Positions 36,903 to 46,177 of a stretch of 64,000 nt of DNA are shown in pieces (positions within the stretch are counted from its first letter, which is position 1; each line of letters starts with the position of its first letter). The position numbers were made by a program, and so were the translations under genes. The notes beneath the pieces are model-generated. The model was not told where the DNA came from and searched no databases. It saw only the letters and a program-made list of their open reading frames with translations. Source of the DNA: Spirometra erinaceieuropaei. Taxonomy: Eukaryota > Platyhelminthes > Cestoda > Diphyllobothriidea > Diphyllobothriidae. Location: contig CACRXP010000629.1 in assembly GCA_902702965.1 (NCBI GenBank), forward strand, positions 317,443 to 381,442, given 5' to 3'.

Positions 36903-37420
36903 TTTCAGTATTAGTAGTAGTATTAGTAGTATTTAAAATATGGTACCAGGTGGCATGTCGAACGAACAAGGGGCGGTCTGACGTTTCAAGTAAACCTTTG
37001 CGCCACGCGTGTTCGGAGTCTGGACAATTCTGGGAAGGGGGCTCATTATATGACGCACTTTGGCTGATGCGTGGGTCGACTACTTTTCGAGCCTCGGTTG
37101 GCCCCTCGGAGATTAGACGCCAAGTCGGGTGCAACTGCCAATGCTGTGCAGAGAGGACACACTTTCAACTTTGACACCGCCGATATCGTCGGACGATGCG
37201 ACGATCACACAGTATGGCAGGCACAGGTAATTTGAATGTTCATCGAACGGTCAGTCAATTGTCACATAAGCTGACCGTCACACTTGACAGTGGGTAACGA
37301 AGGTGCGAAATAAACGGTGTTATCGGTGCGTATCCGAATAGCGTCCGCCATGCCTCAATCGAGTCCACATTTTGGTCCAGTCCATCTGCCATGTAGACTA
37401 TTGTACGGACAGTGTGTTAG
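36903..37420. other. GC-richer stretch, no gene assigned
   Basis: After the ATACTA-type microsatellite (36,905-36,935) base composition becomes more GC-rich. The frames 36,895-37,134 (-) and 36,950-37,174 (+) overlap as shadows of each other. Possibly a repeat, but without a partner in the window. Confidence 0.3.
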
Positions 37421-37429
37421 TTCTGCGAA

Positions 37430-37660
37430 TATGTGGAGGCCGCCCGAAGGGCAAAGGTTTCCCATCGCCCGTATCTGCTTTTGTCTCTGATGATGGGTTG
37501 GATCAGGAATCCGAAATGTCACGCTAATAAAACTCTTGTTCCAGCGATCATGTCTATTTCCCCGAATGTGTTAACTCACACGCATACAATTAATTTCACC
37601 ACCTATTGGTCCCTTGCTGTCGTGAGTTCGAATCCCACCTAGCTGACGAGTGTTTTACAG
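37430..37660 (+). repeat. SINE-like dispersed repeat, copy 2, with tRNA-type B box
   Basis: Shares its core with 6,440-6,640 (-): CTGATGATGGGTT, then AATGTCACGCTAA(T)AAAACT, then TTGTTCCAGCGAT. GAGTTCGAATCCC at 37,624-37,636 matches the pol III B-box pattern of tRNA genes, but I see no matching A box or cloverleaf. Contains the hammerhead-like core at 37,487-37,520. Confidence 0.5.
37487..37520 (+). ncRNA. Hammerhead-ribozyme-like core (SINE-like repeat)
   Basis: CTGATGA at 37,487-37,493 and GAAA at 37,513-37,516. Stem II is GGGTT (37,495-37,499) with AATCC (37,508-37,512), five pairs including one G-U. GAAA is followed by TGTC, so a GTC cleavage triplet sits where expected, with stem III almost absent. 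Hammerheads of this kind are established in flatworm SINE-like elements such as Schistosoma Sm-alpha. Activity here is inference. Confidence 0.5.
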
Positions 37661-38094
37661 ATGGGTAAAAATAAATCATTAAAAATCTACCCTAACATCT
37701 GTTTGAATCACATAAATTTGTGAATTTCTACTTTAGTCGACACTTGGTTGGATGAGCAATTCTTTGAATGGCGGCGCTGAGTTTGGAAGGTTTCAAACAA
37801 CGCACATGCCCAAGGGGCTTTCACGGTGTCCGCATTGTTGACAGAAAACTGTTGGCGATGTCAATTTTTACGCTTTAAGAGCGCCGTAGAAAATAAGACG
37901 AATAGACTTGATAGATGCTGCAGTACCACCCAATCTGGTCTACAGTAAATATTATTTACTGGTGCTAGGATTTTTCCAGAGGGCATACATGGAGCGTTAA
38001 TCTATCCTATACGGCAAGTAGAGGGTATTCTCACGCACAAAGGTCTCTGTCTACAGGCATTTACTTTTCCAAAGTAGATAATGACAGAAAAATA

Positions 38095-39490
38095 TGAGTA
38101 TACCGTTTCAGTGTATTTCAGGGAACGTAGGTGTGTACCTTTGAAATCCCTATTGGTTACATTTAGAAGAATTATACGGAGAAAATGGAAAGGAAGTAAA
38201 ATGAATGAAATATGAGGAGAATAACAAAAACTGTACAGATGAACACAGAGTGTCATGCGTTAACAAGTGCAGCAGACGATTGAAGCATACCTAAGACACA
38301 AGAAAAAGTAACCTTTTTAGTCTGCAGGCATCGTGGTGAATGCGAGCATTGGTGTGCGACGTGAACCAACATTAATAAACTACACATACATATGTTACTT
38401 AAATGTCGGTGGCAGCATCATCATAACACTAAATTGCCAACGAGGCTACAAAGATGGCTGCAGTCCGGCGATAGTGTGGTGCTTGCTCCGATGTTGATTT
38501 AACCTCCGTTTAAAAGTGCCTACGGATCCTGACATAATTACATCCTCAAGCAAACCGTTCCAAGCTGCCACCAATTTGTTGAAGAAGAAGAAATTTCGTA
38601 TGTCTAGCCGGGCACCAGTCACACGTAGTTGGAGTGAATGGTCTCTCAAGTAGCTGTCTGTAACTCAAAGGAAAGTGGTCAAGATTAACTAATCGCGGTT
38701 CGTAGGGTAGTGATCATCGCCCAGATACAAGTTTCGTTGCTCGCCGTCAAACCCTTTCGAGTATACCAAAGTCTAGGGTCCCCCTGCTTGGATAGAAAAC
38801 TACAGATGCCGTCGCACAAAAGTTCGAAAGACCTTGGCGAAACAGTCTTCATCAGAGGAAGAGAATGCCCGTTTGACGAGGTATAGGACTGACATCGCCG
38901 ACTTGGCTACGTTTGAGCATTGCAGCGAAGTCTTCAACGAGGTTGTGATCCACACACGCAAGTCCTTCCGCTCGTCTACTTCTTGCAGTGGTTTGTCAGT
39001 CAGACGATGGACCGTGCGGTTAGGAGAATTTGATCCGCCGTCTCGTAGGAATTTACACGTGTTTACGCTGAACGGTAGAAGCTTGTCTTTTGACCATTGC
39101 TCGAGGCGGTCTAGATTTGTCTGCAGTCGCGTCTCGTCAATTTCGATTCGTATGATACTCCAAATCAAATATTGCGACAGTTAGTTTGCACAGTCGTTGA
39201 CATATACGAGGAACAGTGTAGGGCCAAGAACAGATCCTTGGGGAAGACCACACCTAACGGCAACCTCGGCACATTGCTGGTCACTGACGTGGGCGGCTTG
39301 AGGGCGGCCGTGTAAAAAGTTTCAAATCCACATCAGAAGCTTATCTCGCACTCCTGTAGGTCTGAGTTTGTATAGAAGGCGGTGGTTAGGAGCACTGTTG
39401 AATGTTTTTTTAAGGTCCATATAGATGGCATGCACCATATGTCCTCTTTCAACAGCCCGTGGCAACAGCAGAATTTGACAAGCATCCACC
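38095..39490 (-). mobile_element. CR1/jockey-type LINE, truncated copy 2
   Basis: Same family as 8,490-10,855. The - strand order is ERGHMVHAIYMDLKKTFNSA (block A), a GPTLFLVYVNDCAN equivalent, QTNLDRLEQWSKDKLLPFSV, TTSLKTSLQCSNVAKSAMSV and WNGLLEDVIMSGSVGTF, followed by the shared 3' UTR down to ~38,095. It is truncated further 5' than copy 1. Two internal deletions are visible: ~24 nt at 39,163-39,180 removing the catalytic LADD loop, and ~100 nt near 38,650 in the C-terminal part. Several frameshifts. Not functional. Confidence 0.8.
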
Positions 39491-42400
39491 TGAGGGGTTA
39501 GAAATTTTATGAAAATAAACACTAGGGACGTATTCCATCAACTTTTTTAAAACATGTGCGGGGAGATCACACAATCGCAGTTGCAACGTTGACAATCAAG
39601 CTGGACTACAGGTAATTGCATTTGGCATATTCATCGACTACTCGATAGTGCCAACTCTGTCTTTTTCACGAGAGGATCCTCATTTTCTTTTAAATATTTA
39701 CTATTAAAATGTCACAGCCAGATATATTTCGTGGTATTCACTATGTGCACGCATGACCTGTGTCCTGGTTGAGAAAAACGTGCTTTCTTCAGTGTGTCCA
39801 CTTCCAATACGGTTATTTCGCTATGCATATATACCCCCTCTAGTGGTGGAAGAAACAGAACTCGACAGAATATTTTGTCGACATCTAACTTGCCTAGGTT
39901 TGCTAGGTTTGCTGAGAGGGGTAGGTATGCGTTTCATACATAGTTTCCAAGGCGCCAGATGCCCCGCATTCTGTGTTAGCTGCGTCTCAGGATTTAAATC
40001 CGATACACTTCTAGGTTTAATTATCCGTGAGAAGACCGGAAAAAGGCAGTTGTGAAAACACAATGACACGAGCTGAGAGACGTTGAGTAATTTGCTAGGT
40101 GTCTGAACGAGTTATGCCTTTAAAAACAGAATGATCATAACCTATTTTGAATAACTTACAAAGAAGTTTACCTGAAGCCCATACCACAGATAAGCAGCGA
40201 AAAATTCGGCCACGAAGACATTTACTCATGTGGCTACCAGTATCATAATCTTGGACTGTGTACTGCTTTCATGGGGTGTAGGTGATGTTCGAAATTGCAT
40301 GTAAAATATTGCGTAGTAGAAGCATTAGAAAGGTAATGTAATTGGGTACAAGAGAAAATGACATGCCAGGGGGATACGGAAATGTATGATGTGGAGGAGA
40401 CGGCAACATTGCGGGGGATTGAACAATTACCATAGCTGACAAAAACCGGAATGGACGGGAGAGAATTCAACAAGCCGGTGGTTATTTGCCTGCAAATTTA
40501 GTGTCATGCACACGTTCAACATGATGAATCTTCCTTAATATTGTGTGAGTGGACGACAAAACTATATCGCATAGCGGAAGTACTCTGCTGATTTCGAACT
40601 GTTATGACCCGGAAGAAAGGTAGGACAGGAAGAGATCCGGTTCGGAGGACAGGCACTTTATTGGTAACTTGCGGGCAGGAGGGGTTACAACTCGTCAGAA
40701 AGATGCGTTATTTATATTGGCTCCTGTGAGTTCTATAACATTCCATCCAATGACGTGTACGCGATAGCCCCCGGTGGAAACGTCTGGAATGTTCGACCAG
40801 CCATTGATTGGGCCGCACACGTGCAAAGTCACTACACGTGCTCGACGCTGCAGTGCATGCCGGTGGGCCGTCTACCTTCACGCGTGTCTCACGCCGCCGG
40901 CTTGGTCCCCTGTTCAGCGCCTTAGGCCGTGGTTCTACGCCGCTTGCACTCTCCATAACAGAACACTTGCCAATCTTGTTTAAAGTATTGCCCGGCTGGT
41001 TAGGAGGTCAGTCTACCGGGCGCAGCGTTGCGGAGCGCCGCGTATTCAGAATGTTGCCTTTTTACCGCCACAGTTCACTGCACAAGTGTACCGACTTCTC
41101 CAAACGTCTGACCAAGAGGTAAATGGACTTTATAGCTAAATCATAAGCACCAAGTTCGAATGTGTGTGTGTGTGTGTGTAGTGTGGATGACTTGATCTTG
41201 AACCTTAAAGTGCTACTTGCAGAGCTTGTATGAAATTAGCACATACTACTCATTCCTACGGGGTACTTGCTAGTGCGCTTTTAGTTTCATCTGGTTTAGT
41301 TTGCAAGTTCTTATATGCGACAGAACTGATAGCTCACCCATCGGAAACAGTGACGTGCGTCATGTGACCAGCCGCGTGGTAGGCGCGAGAACGATGAGTG
41401 GCGTGCAAATTAGATTACAGTGGTGACTGACTTTCGCAGCATCTATCGCACTCTGTTCTCCCCTATGCCCCTCTGTTCGGCGGCAGTCAAGCTGCTAGAG
41501 GTGAGGATCCGACAGAAGCGACTTGAGGATGACCAAATACCGTTAACGATGAAATTATGACTTGGTGTGTCTAAAGTACAGTCGATATGCCCCGGTATAT
41601 TTCTGCAGCCAATGAGGCCTTTATGCATCCTCGAATTGTTTGCAGAAAACAAAGGGGTGGAGAAGATGTCAACATGTCTACATTAAAGTCGATATTCACC
41701 AGTCTACTTCTGTAGCGAGTGAGATGTTTAGGATTCCTCTAAGTGTCTGCCCAAAAAAGGGAAAAGAAAAGGTGTACGTAGACAGGAAAGCGGTCAATAA
41801 ACATGTCGTTTATTCAGGCAAACCCCCTTTTTGCTAGCACGGTGACGACCTTTAGACTGCCACAATGGTCTTATCTGCACGGGACTTCTATTCCATGCCT
41901 TATGCAATTGAGGTATATAGAAGGAATTGTTTTGGGTCTAAAACAATTGTTATATAAGAACAACATATATCAAGAGACTCATTTAGACAAATCGAAAGAC
42001 CGTTTAAGAGGCGAGGGGATACTACAAGTCATGGATTAGTTAGACCTAATTATCTCAGTAAAAGATATCGTCGAATAGGTTTGACTTGACCTTACGTCCC
42101 TCTCAGCGCATAGCAGTGAGAGGATTATGTCAAACAGTCCAGAGAAACGCTATTATTTAAAAGTCTTCCGGAAACTCGGGTACATTTCAGACCCGTTTCT
42201 TCACGCCTGTGGGAAAATTGTTAGCAGTTGAAAACACATGCATTTTTTTCTAACATTGACAATTGGCTATCATCTAAACGAAAACGCCGGCGACGTCATA
42301 ATAGTTTACCGGCACTCTGGGCGTGATTACGAGGCAGAGGAGTTTGGTTCGTTACAAAATTTATCGTTGGAATTCAGCAACGCTCTTGTCTGATTTTTAT

Positions 42401-42560
42401 ATAAATCCCATATTGGTATTGCTGTCAGGTCAGCTATTCTGCACTGATCTAGTTCAGCATGTCATCCGAACCACGTATTTTTATTATGGCATTGTATACA
42501 CATACATATATCTCGTCCATCATTCTGAAAAGAAGACGAAGAAGAATAAGAGGTGATTCC
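39490..42560. other. Unassigned region with a GC-rich island
   Basis: 40,600-41,130 is distinctly GC-richer than its surroundings and holds overlapping frames on both strands (40,708-40,956 -, 40,808-41,122 +) without a recognisable domain; it may be an element end. The rest is AT-rich with no supported exon. Confidence 0.3.
41161..41179. repeat. TG dinucleotide microsatellite
   Basis: Nine uninterrupted TG units. Confidence 0.95.
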
Positions 42561-42915
42561 GTGGACCAAACTGTATTTGCGCTGACGTTTGGGAAACTCC
42601 CTTGTCTCCATCATCATCATCTTGGTGGGGTGTTTGTTCCTGCCAGCACAGAATTGTTGTCCGGTCTCGCCGCCCATCTCGTGTTACTGGCATGCTTGAC
42701 GCAAAAAACTCTCACCTGCCTTCTGCCGGGGGATTGGCTATGGGCTCGCCGTGGCTGTCCGCTAGCGCGCTCGTGTGACCTTTGTCTCCTGACCGGCCGT
42801 CCTCTCTGCTAGGTCCTTGTGCCCGTGAGGACTCCCCTCAAAAGCTGATGGGTTGGTCAGCTGTCGTTGCATGTGCCAATCACGTTCGGCGGTTGGGCGC
42901 GTCGGTCGTGTGGTG

Positions 42916-43341
42916 TCAAATGTTAGGAGAGCCGCCCATTGTACACCAATGTTGTCGGTTCTGTCTGGACTGACTGGAGCACCTGGCAGGCCGGATGAAG
43001 ATCAATGATTCTGTTGTTTGCGCCGACTGAGGAGCAACTTTCGGCCATCTTGTCATTATCTCGACTAATGACGCTTGCTTCCACAAAGGCCAAACTGCGC
43101 TTCTCCTGTTGCATGTGGCAGTATGCCAATGACAACCTGTCTTTGCGGTTGACTGCGAGCTATTGCTCGTGCAATCTTGTTCAGAGGTGTTTGCCCGTTT
43201 CACCAACATACTTCGTACCACAATTTTGGCCAGGTATGTTGTGCACCACTGTCGAATATTCCGTTGCAGGTAGCTGGTTTTGGGTTTCATAATCTGCTGT
43301 CTGACTAGTGAACTTCGGTTTACGGACCACCCCAATCCCAA
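42916..43341 (-). pseudogene. PLE GIY-YIG endonuclease
   Basis: The sense frame (not the longest ORF) reads VVHNIPGQNCGTKYVGETGK, a stop, TRLHEQ, a stop, then LAVNRKDRLSLAYCHMQQ, FVEASVISRDNDKMAES and NRIIDLHPACQVLQ. The longer - strand frame over this interval is a frame-shifted shadow. Confidence 0.65.
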
Positions 43342-43527
43342 AAGGGCTCAGGATTCTTGCTGTCGCCTCAGAAATAATCCTAACTTAAGGAGTCGCGAGC
43401 CAGATCATCAGCTTCCCGTAGTAAGGTCACTTGCACGGAGGTTTTCTTCGGCACTCAAGTGTGAAGGATCATGTGTAATTATTGGCTGTGAATAGAGAAT
43501 TTAGATGTGTCGCTTCGACTATTCTCA

Positions 43528-43584
<57 letters not shown>
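43528..43584. repeat. CGT trinucleotide repeat (~19 units)
   Basis: Uninterrupted (CGT)n. On the - strand, in the PLE linker frame, it reads as GAC repeats, i.e. a long Asp run between the RT thumb and the GIY-YIG domain. Confidence 0.95.
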
Positions 43585-43589
<5 letters not shown>

Positions 43590-43637
43590 TGGCGTGCTTG
43601 GACTCACTGGAAAAGAGTTGTGGGAGAGATGCCTTTT

Positions 43638-43916
43638 TTAACCAATGGGGTGATTTATTCGGAATCGGTGGATGCGTCTAGTATTCGTTGCCCTACCATA
43701 TTTTATAGTTCTGACCTCCGCATTAGCCGTCCTTTTGGTATTTACTTTAAGGAAGTGCAATTGGTTGTTGCATTCCCCCTCAATTCTGAATCGGATGTTG
43801 GGTGATACTGAGTTCAGCAAGATTTTGAAGTCCTGAACGCTGTTGTGCTTGATTAATTCAAATGTATCGTTGACGTATCTGGGCCAGAATTTCAGGGAGT
43901 ACGGACGGAAGGCCAA
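43638..43916 (-). pseudogene. PLE motif C and thumb region
   Basis: 92-codon frame in the order FWPRYVNDTFELI, FKILLNSVSPNIRFRIEGE, NNQLHFLKVNTKR and ATNTRRIHRFRINHP. The Asp-to-Asn change in YVDD alters a metal-binding residue. Confidence 0.75.
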
Positions 43917-44129
43917 TGCAGAAACGCCTCGGCAATCAGCCAGACAAGGCGGAGCTCATTGGTTTCTTTTTCCTTTGCTGGTAAAACCTGGCGTTGACAG
44001 TGAAGAAAGTTTGAGGCACAATAAGAGGAGTTCGGTGATGTGCGTTCATTTAGGTTGTTGACCATCTTCATCATATTTTTCCTGCTCATCAATGGTGCTG
44101 ATGGCAGGGCGGGTTGGAATGGAGGTGAA

Positions 44130-44696
44130 TTAGGAGACCACGTCAAACGATACCCTCATTTCTTCCGACTCTATTTCAGGATGTCTGGTACTCCTCAGCA
44201 ACGGTCCAGTCGACTTCATCGCCCACTCGGAAGCCTCGGTCAGAAGACGGAACCGTTGGCAAAGCCATTCTAACCGTCCAAATACCGGAGTACAGCGTAT
44301 GGAGGCTATGGTTCGTAGGAGCACTCCTGGCTTACGCAATTTCGGCAGACCAAAGAACCGCGCCACGGCGGCATCGGTGGCTTTTGTAGCCACTGACACC
44401 TTTATCTGGAGGGCACCTGCATGCCTCAACCTCCTAATCGCCCTGTTTACGCCGCTCATGCGCTTCTTGAACTCTCCAGTCTTCGAAAGTTCATAGGGTA
44501 CTTCTCCCGCCAAGAGAACTTGCAGTTTCGTCGTGTACCCGCTCTTATCCATGACAGTCTTCGAGCCTCCCTTGTCGGCGGGGAGGTTGACGATATCCCT
44601 CATCTTCCGCATCCTCAACAGTTCTCCGTCTTCTGCTTCAGAAATCGCCCCTTTAGGTTTGCGTTGGAAGATAAGAGTTGACACATGTTGCAGCAT
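44130..44696 (-). pseudogene. PLE N-terminal and finger-palm region
   Basis: 188-codon frame with the PLE pre-RT block (LPADKGG...VMDKSGYTTKL), ARFFGLPKLRKPGVLLRTIA (RT block 2, normally RFYGLPKIHKPG.PLRPI) and EEMRVSFDVVS (motif A). The conserved SLFTSIP that should follow is out of frame just downstream. Confidence 0.75.
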
Positions 44697-44799
44697 GGAA
44701 TTTTAGCACTCATTGCTTGCTTCATCCATCTGGAGTGCCGAAATGAAGGATGCGATAAAGTCTTCCGGCCGGCCAACCCTCGTGTTGAACCCAGTGTCG

Positions 44800-44950
44800 T
44801 ACGCTGGCTGTTGTTTCGTACCTTGTCAAAATTGCAATGCTAGGTATGTTGGTAAAACGGGCAAACGCATCTGAACAGGATTGCACTGAGCACGAGCCTG
44901 CAATCAACCACGAGGATAGGCTGTAATTGGTATGTGGACACATTAAGTAC
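44800..44950 (+). mobile_element. PLE GIY-YIG scrap
   Basis: Reads CCFVPCQNCNARYVGKTGKR, a stop, then TGLH. This is the GIY-YIG core (C..C...YVG.TGKR) on the + strand, head-to-head with the PLE at 42.6-44.7 kb. Confidence 0.65.
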
Positions 44951-46030
44951 CGTCTGACGGAGTTCGTGATATTTTTCGTTGTATATTTAACTACCAATGC
45001 TGTACCTCAGTGAATGCAGATAACACCCACCTAACACTTCATTGATTCTGTACATTTTCTTTTACTTTCTAGGCGTTCAGATGACGTTGCGGGTGACTGG
45101 CCGGTTATTCAGTCGACATTTTCCTGTGATTATCAAAAACAGAAACACATCCTTGAAAATCGACGCCAAAACCACTGATCAGCATTCGACTTCTTTAAAA
45201 TTCCTTAAATGCAAATTCCTACCGTAGTCAAAACAATCACATTCTATAGATAAATTATTAGTTACTTACAGGACGGTATTGTGAATCCGTTAAGGATACA
45301 CCATCAACGATTAAATAGACAGTAAATGAATCCTGGGATCGGATAGGGCCGGGGTAGATAATGTTCGGTCGTAGCAATCGACAACAGGTTTGCCAAACTA
45401 TTTCGCGTACTCCATCCTTTTTCCAATCGCAAGAACTAAAACGCATGGAGCCAGAAAAGGAGGTTTGGAAAATTGAAACCCAAATCACAACTATATGAAG
45501 ATGTGGTACACCATCTACTGTCTGGGCAGTCAAGAAGAACTAAGAGTACTGAGTTATTATGCTAAATTTAATACGGCGGATGCTAAATTAGCCGGATTTA
45601 TTGTTGAAACCGAGGCCACGCTAATAAGTATCAAAGCAACCTACGAGGGTTAGCACACCGTGCGCCAGATACCTCCTACCTGCTAATGACGAACAGGCCC
45701 ACCAACAATAGGCCGTCCGCCGAAATAGGAGCAATGAGAGGATTAAATGAGGACAAAGATGTGATGGTGATGCTTGTAGAAACAGTATCTTCCTTTTACG
45801 AAATAGTTCCAAGTTATGAGGTGTAAATGGCCGCAAAATGTCCATTCATATGATTTAAATCCACTGCCAAGTTTTCCAAAACCTATTTGTCATATTTTTA
45901 AGCGTATAGAAAAGTTTCATTTCCCTTATGGAGAAAATATACAGCTTTGCAGCCTACTGAAGTTATACTACCGAATTAAATACACATCTAGGAATTTTGG
46001 TTAACCTTACATCGACTGTACTTTACACTC
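44951..46030. other. No gene assigned
   Basis: Intergenic between the PLE scrap and the Ig-like gene P1. The 91-codon - frame at 45,258-45,533 has no supporting copy or motif. Confidence 0.3.
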
Positions 46031-46177
46031 ATTCAGCGTAGAATATGTTACTGCCGTTTCTGACATGGATTTTTCCGATCATCCACCACACTGCCACTGA
46101 CGACGGCAAGTCACTTGGCCACTACAGTGTGTCAGTCTGCCGATGCATTCATCTGGATCTAGTACTTTCTCTAACAG
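46030..46177 (+). other. Conserved block upstream of P1 E0, possible signal-peptide exon
   Basis: Aligns with 32,810-32,952 (-). One frame starts with ATG at 46,045 and reads MLLPFLTWIFPIIHH, which resembles a secretory signal peptide, and continues to LSLTVANHITLTW. The other frame is phase-compatible with E1 but has a TGA near 46,097 and no ATG. The true start of the P1 protein is unresolved. Confidence 0.35.

Larger units (their letters stand above)
42560..44696 (-). mobile_element. Penelope-like element, long degenerate copy (RT plus GIY-YIG)
   Basis: The most complete PLE in the window. From 44,696 downward: MRDIVNLPADKGGSKTVMDK (N-terminal block), RFFGLPKLRKPGVLLRTIAS, SEEMRVSFDVVS (motif A), after frameshifts LKFWPRYVNDTFELIKHN (motif C; normally YVDD, here YVND), FRIEGECNNQLHFLKVN, TIKYGRATNTRRIHRFRIN and HPIG. 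Then a poly-Asp run, and a GIY-YIG frame near 43,260 with NCGTKYVGETGKHL, NRKDRLSLAYCHMQQ and NNRIIDLHPACQVLQ. Known PLE biology: RT and endonuclease jointly insert the element. Multiple stops, frameshifts and the lost catalytic Asp make it dead. Confidence 0.8.
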
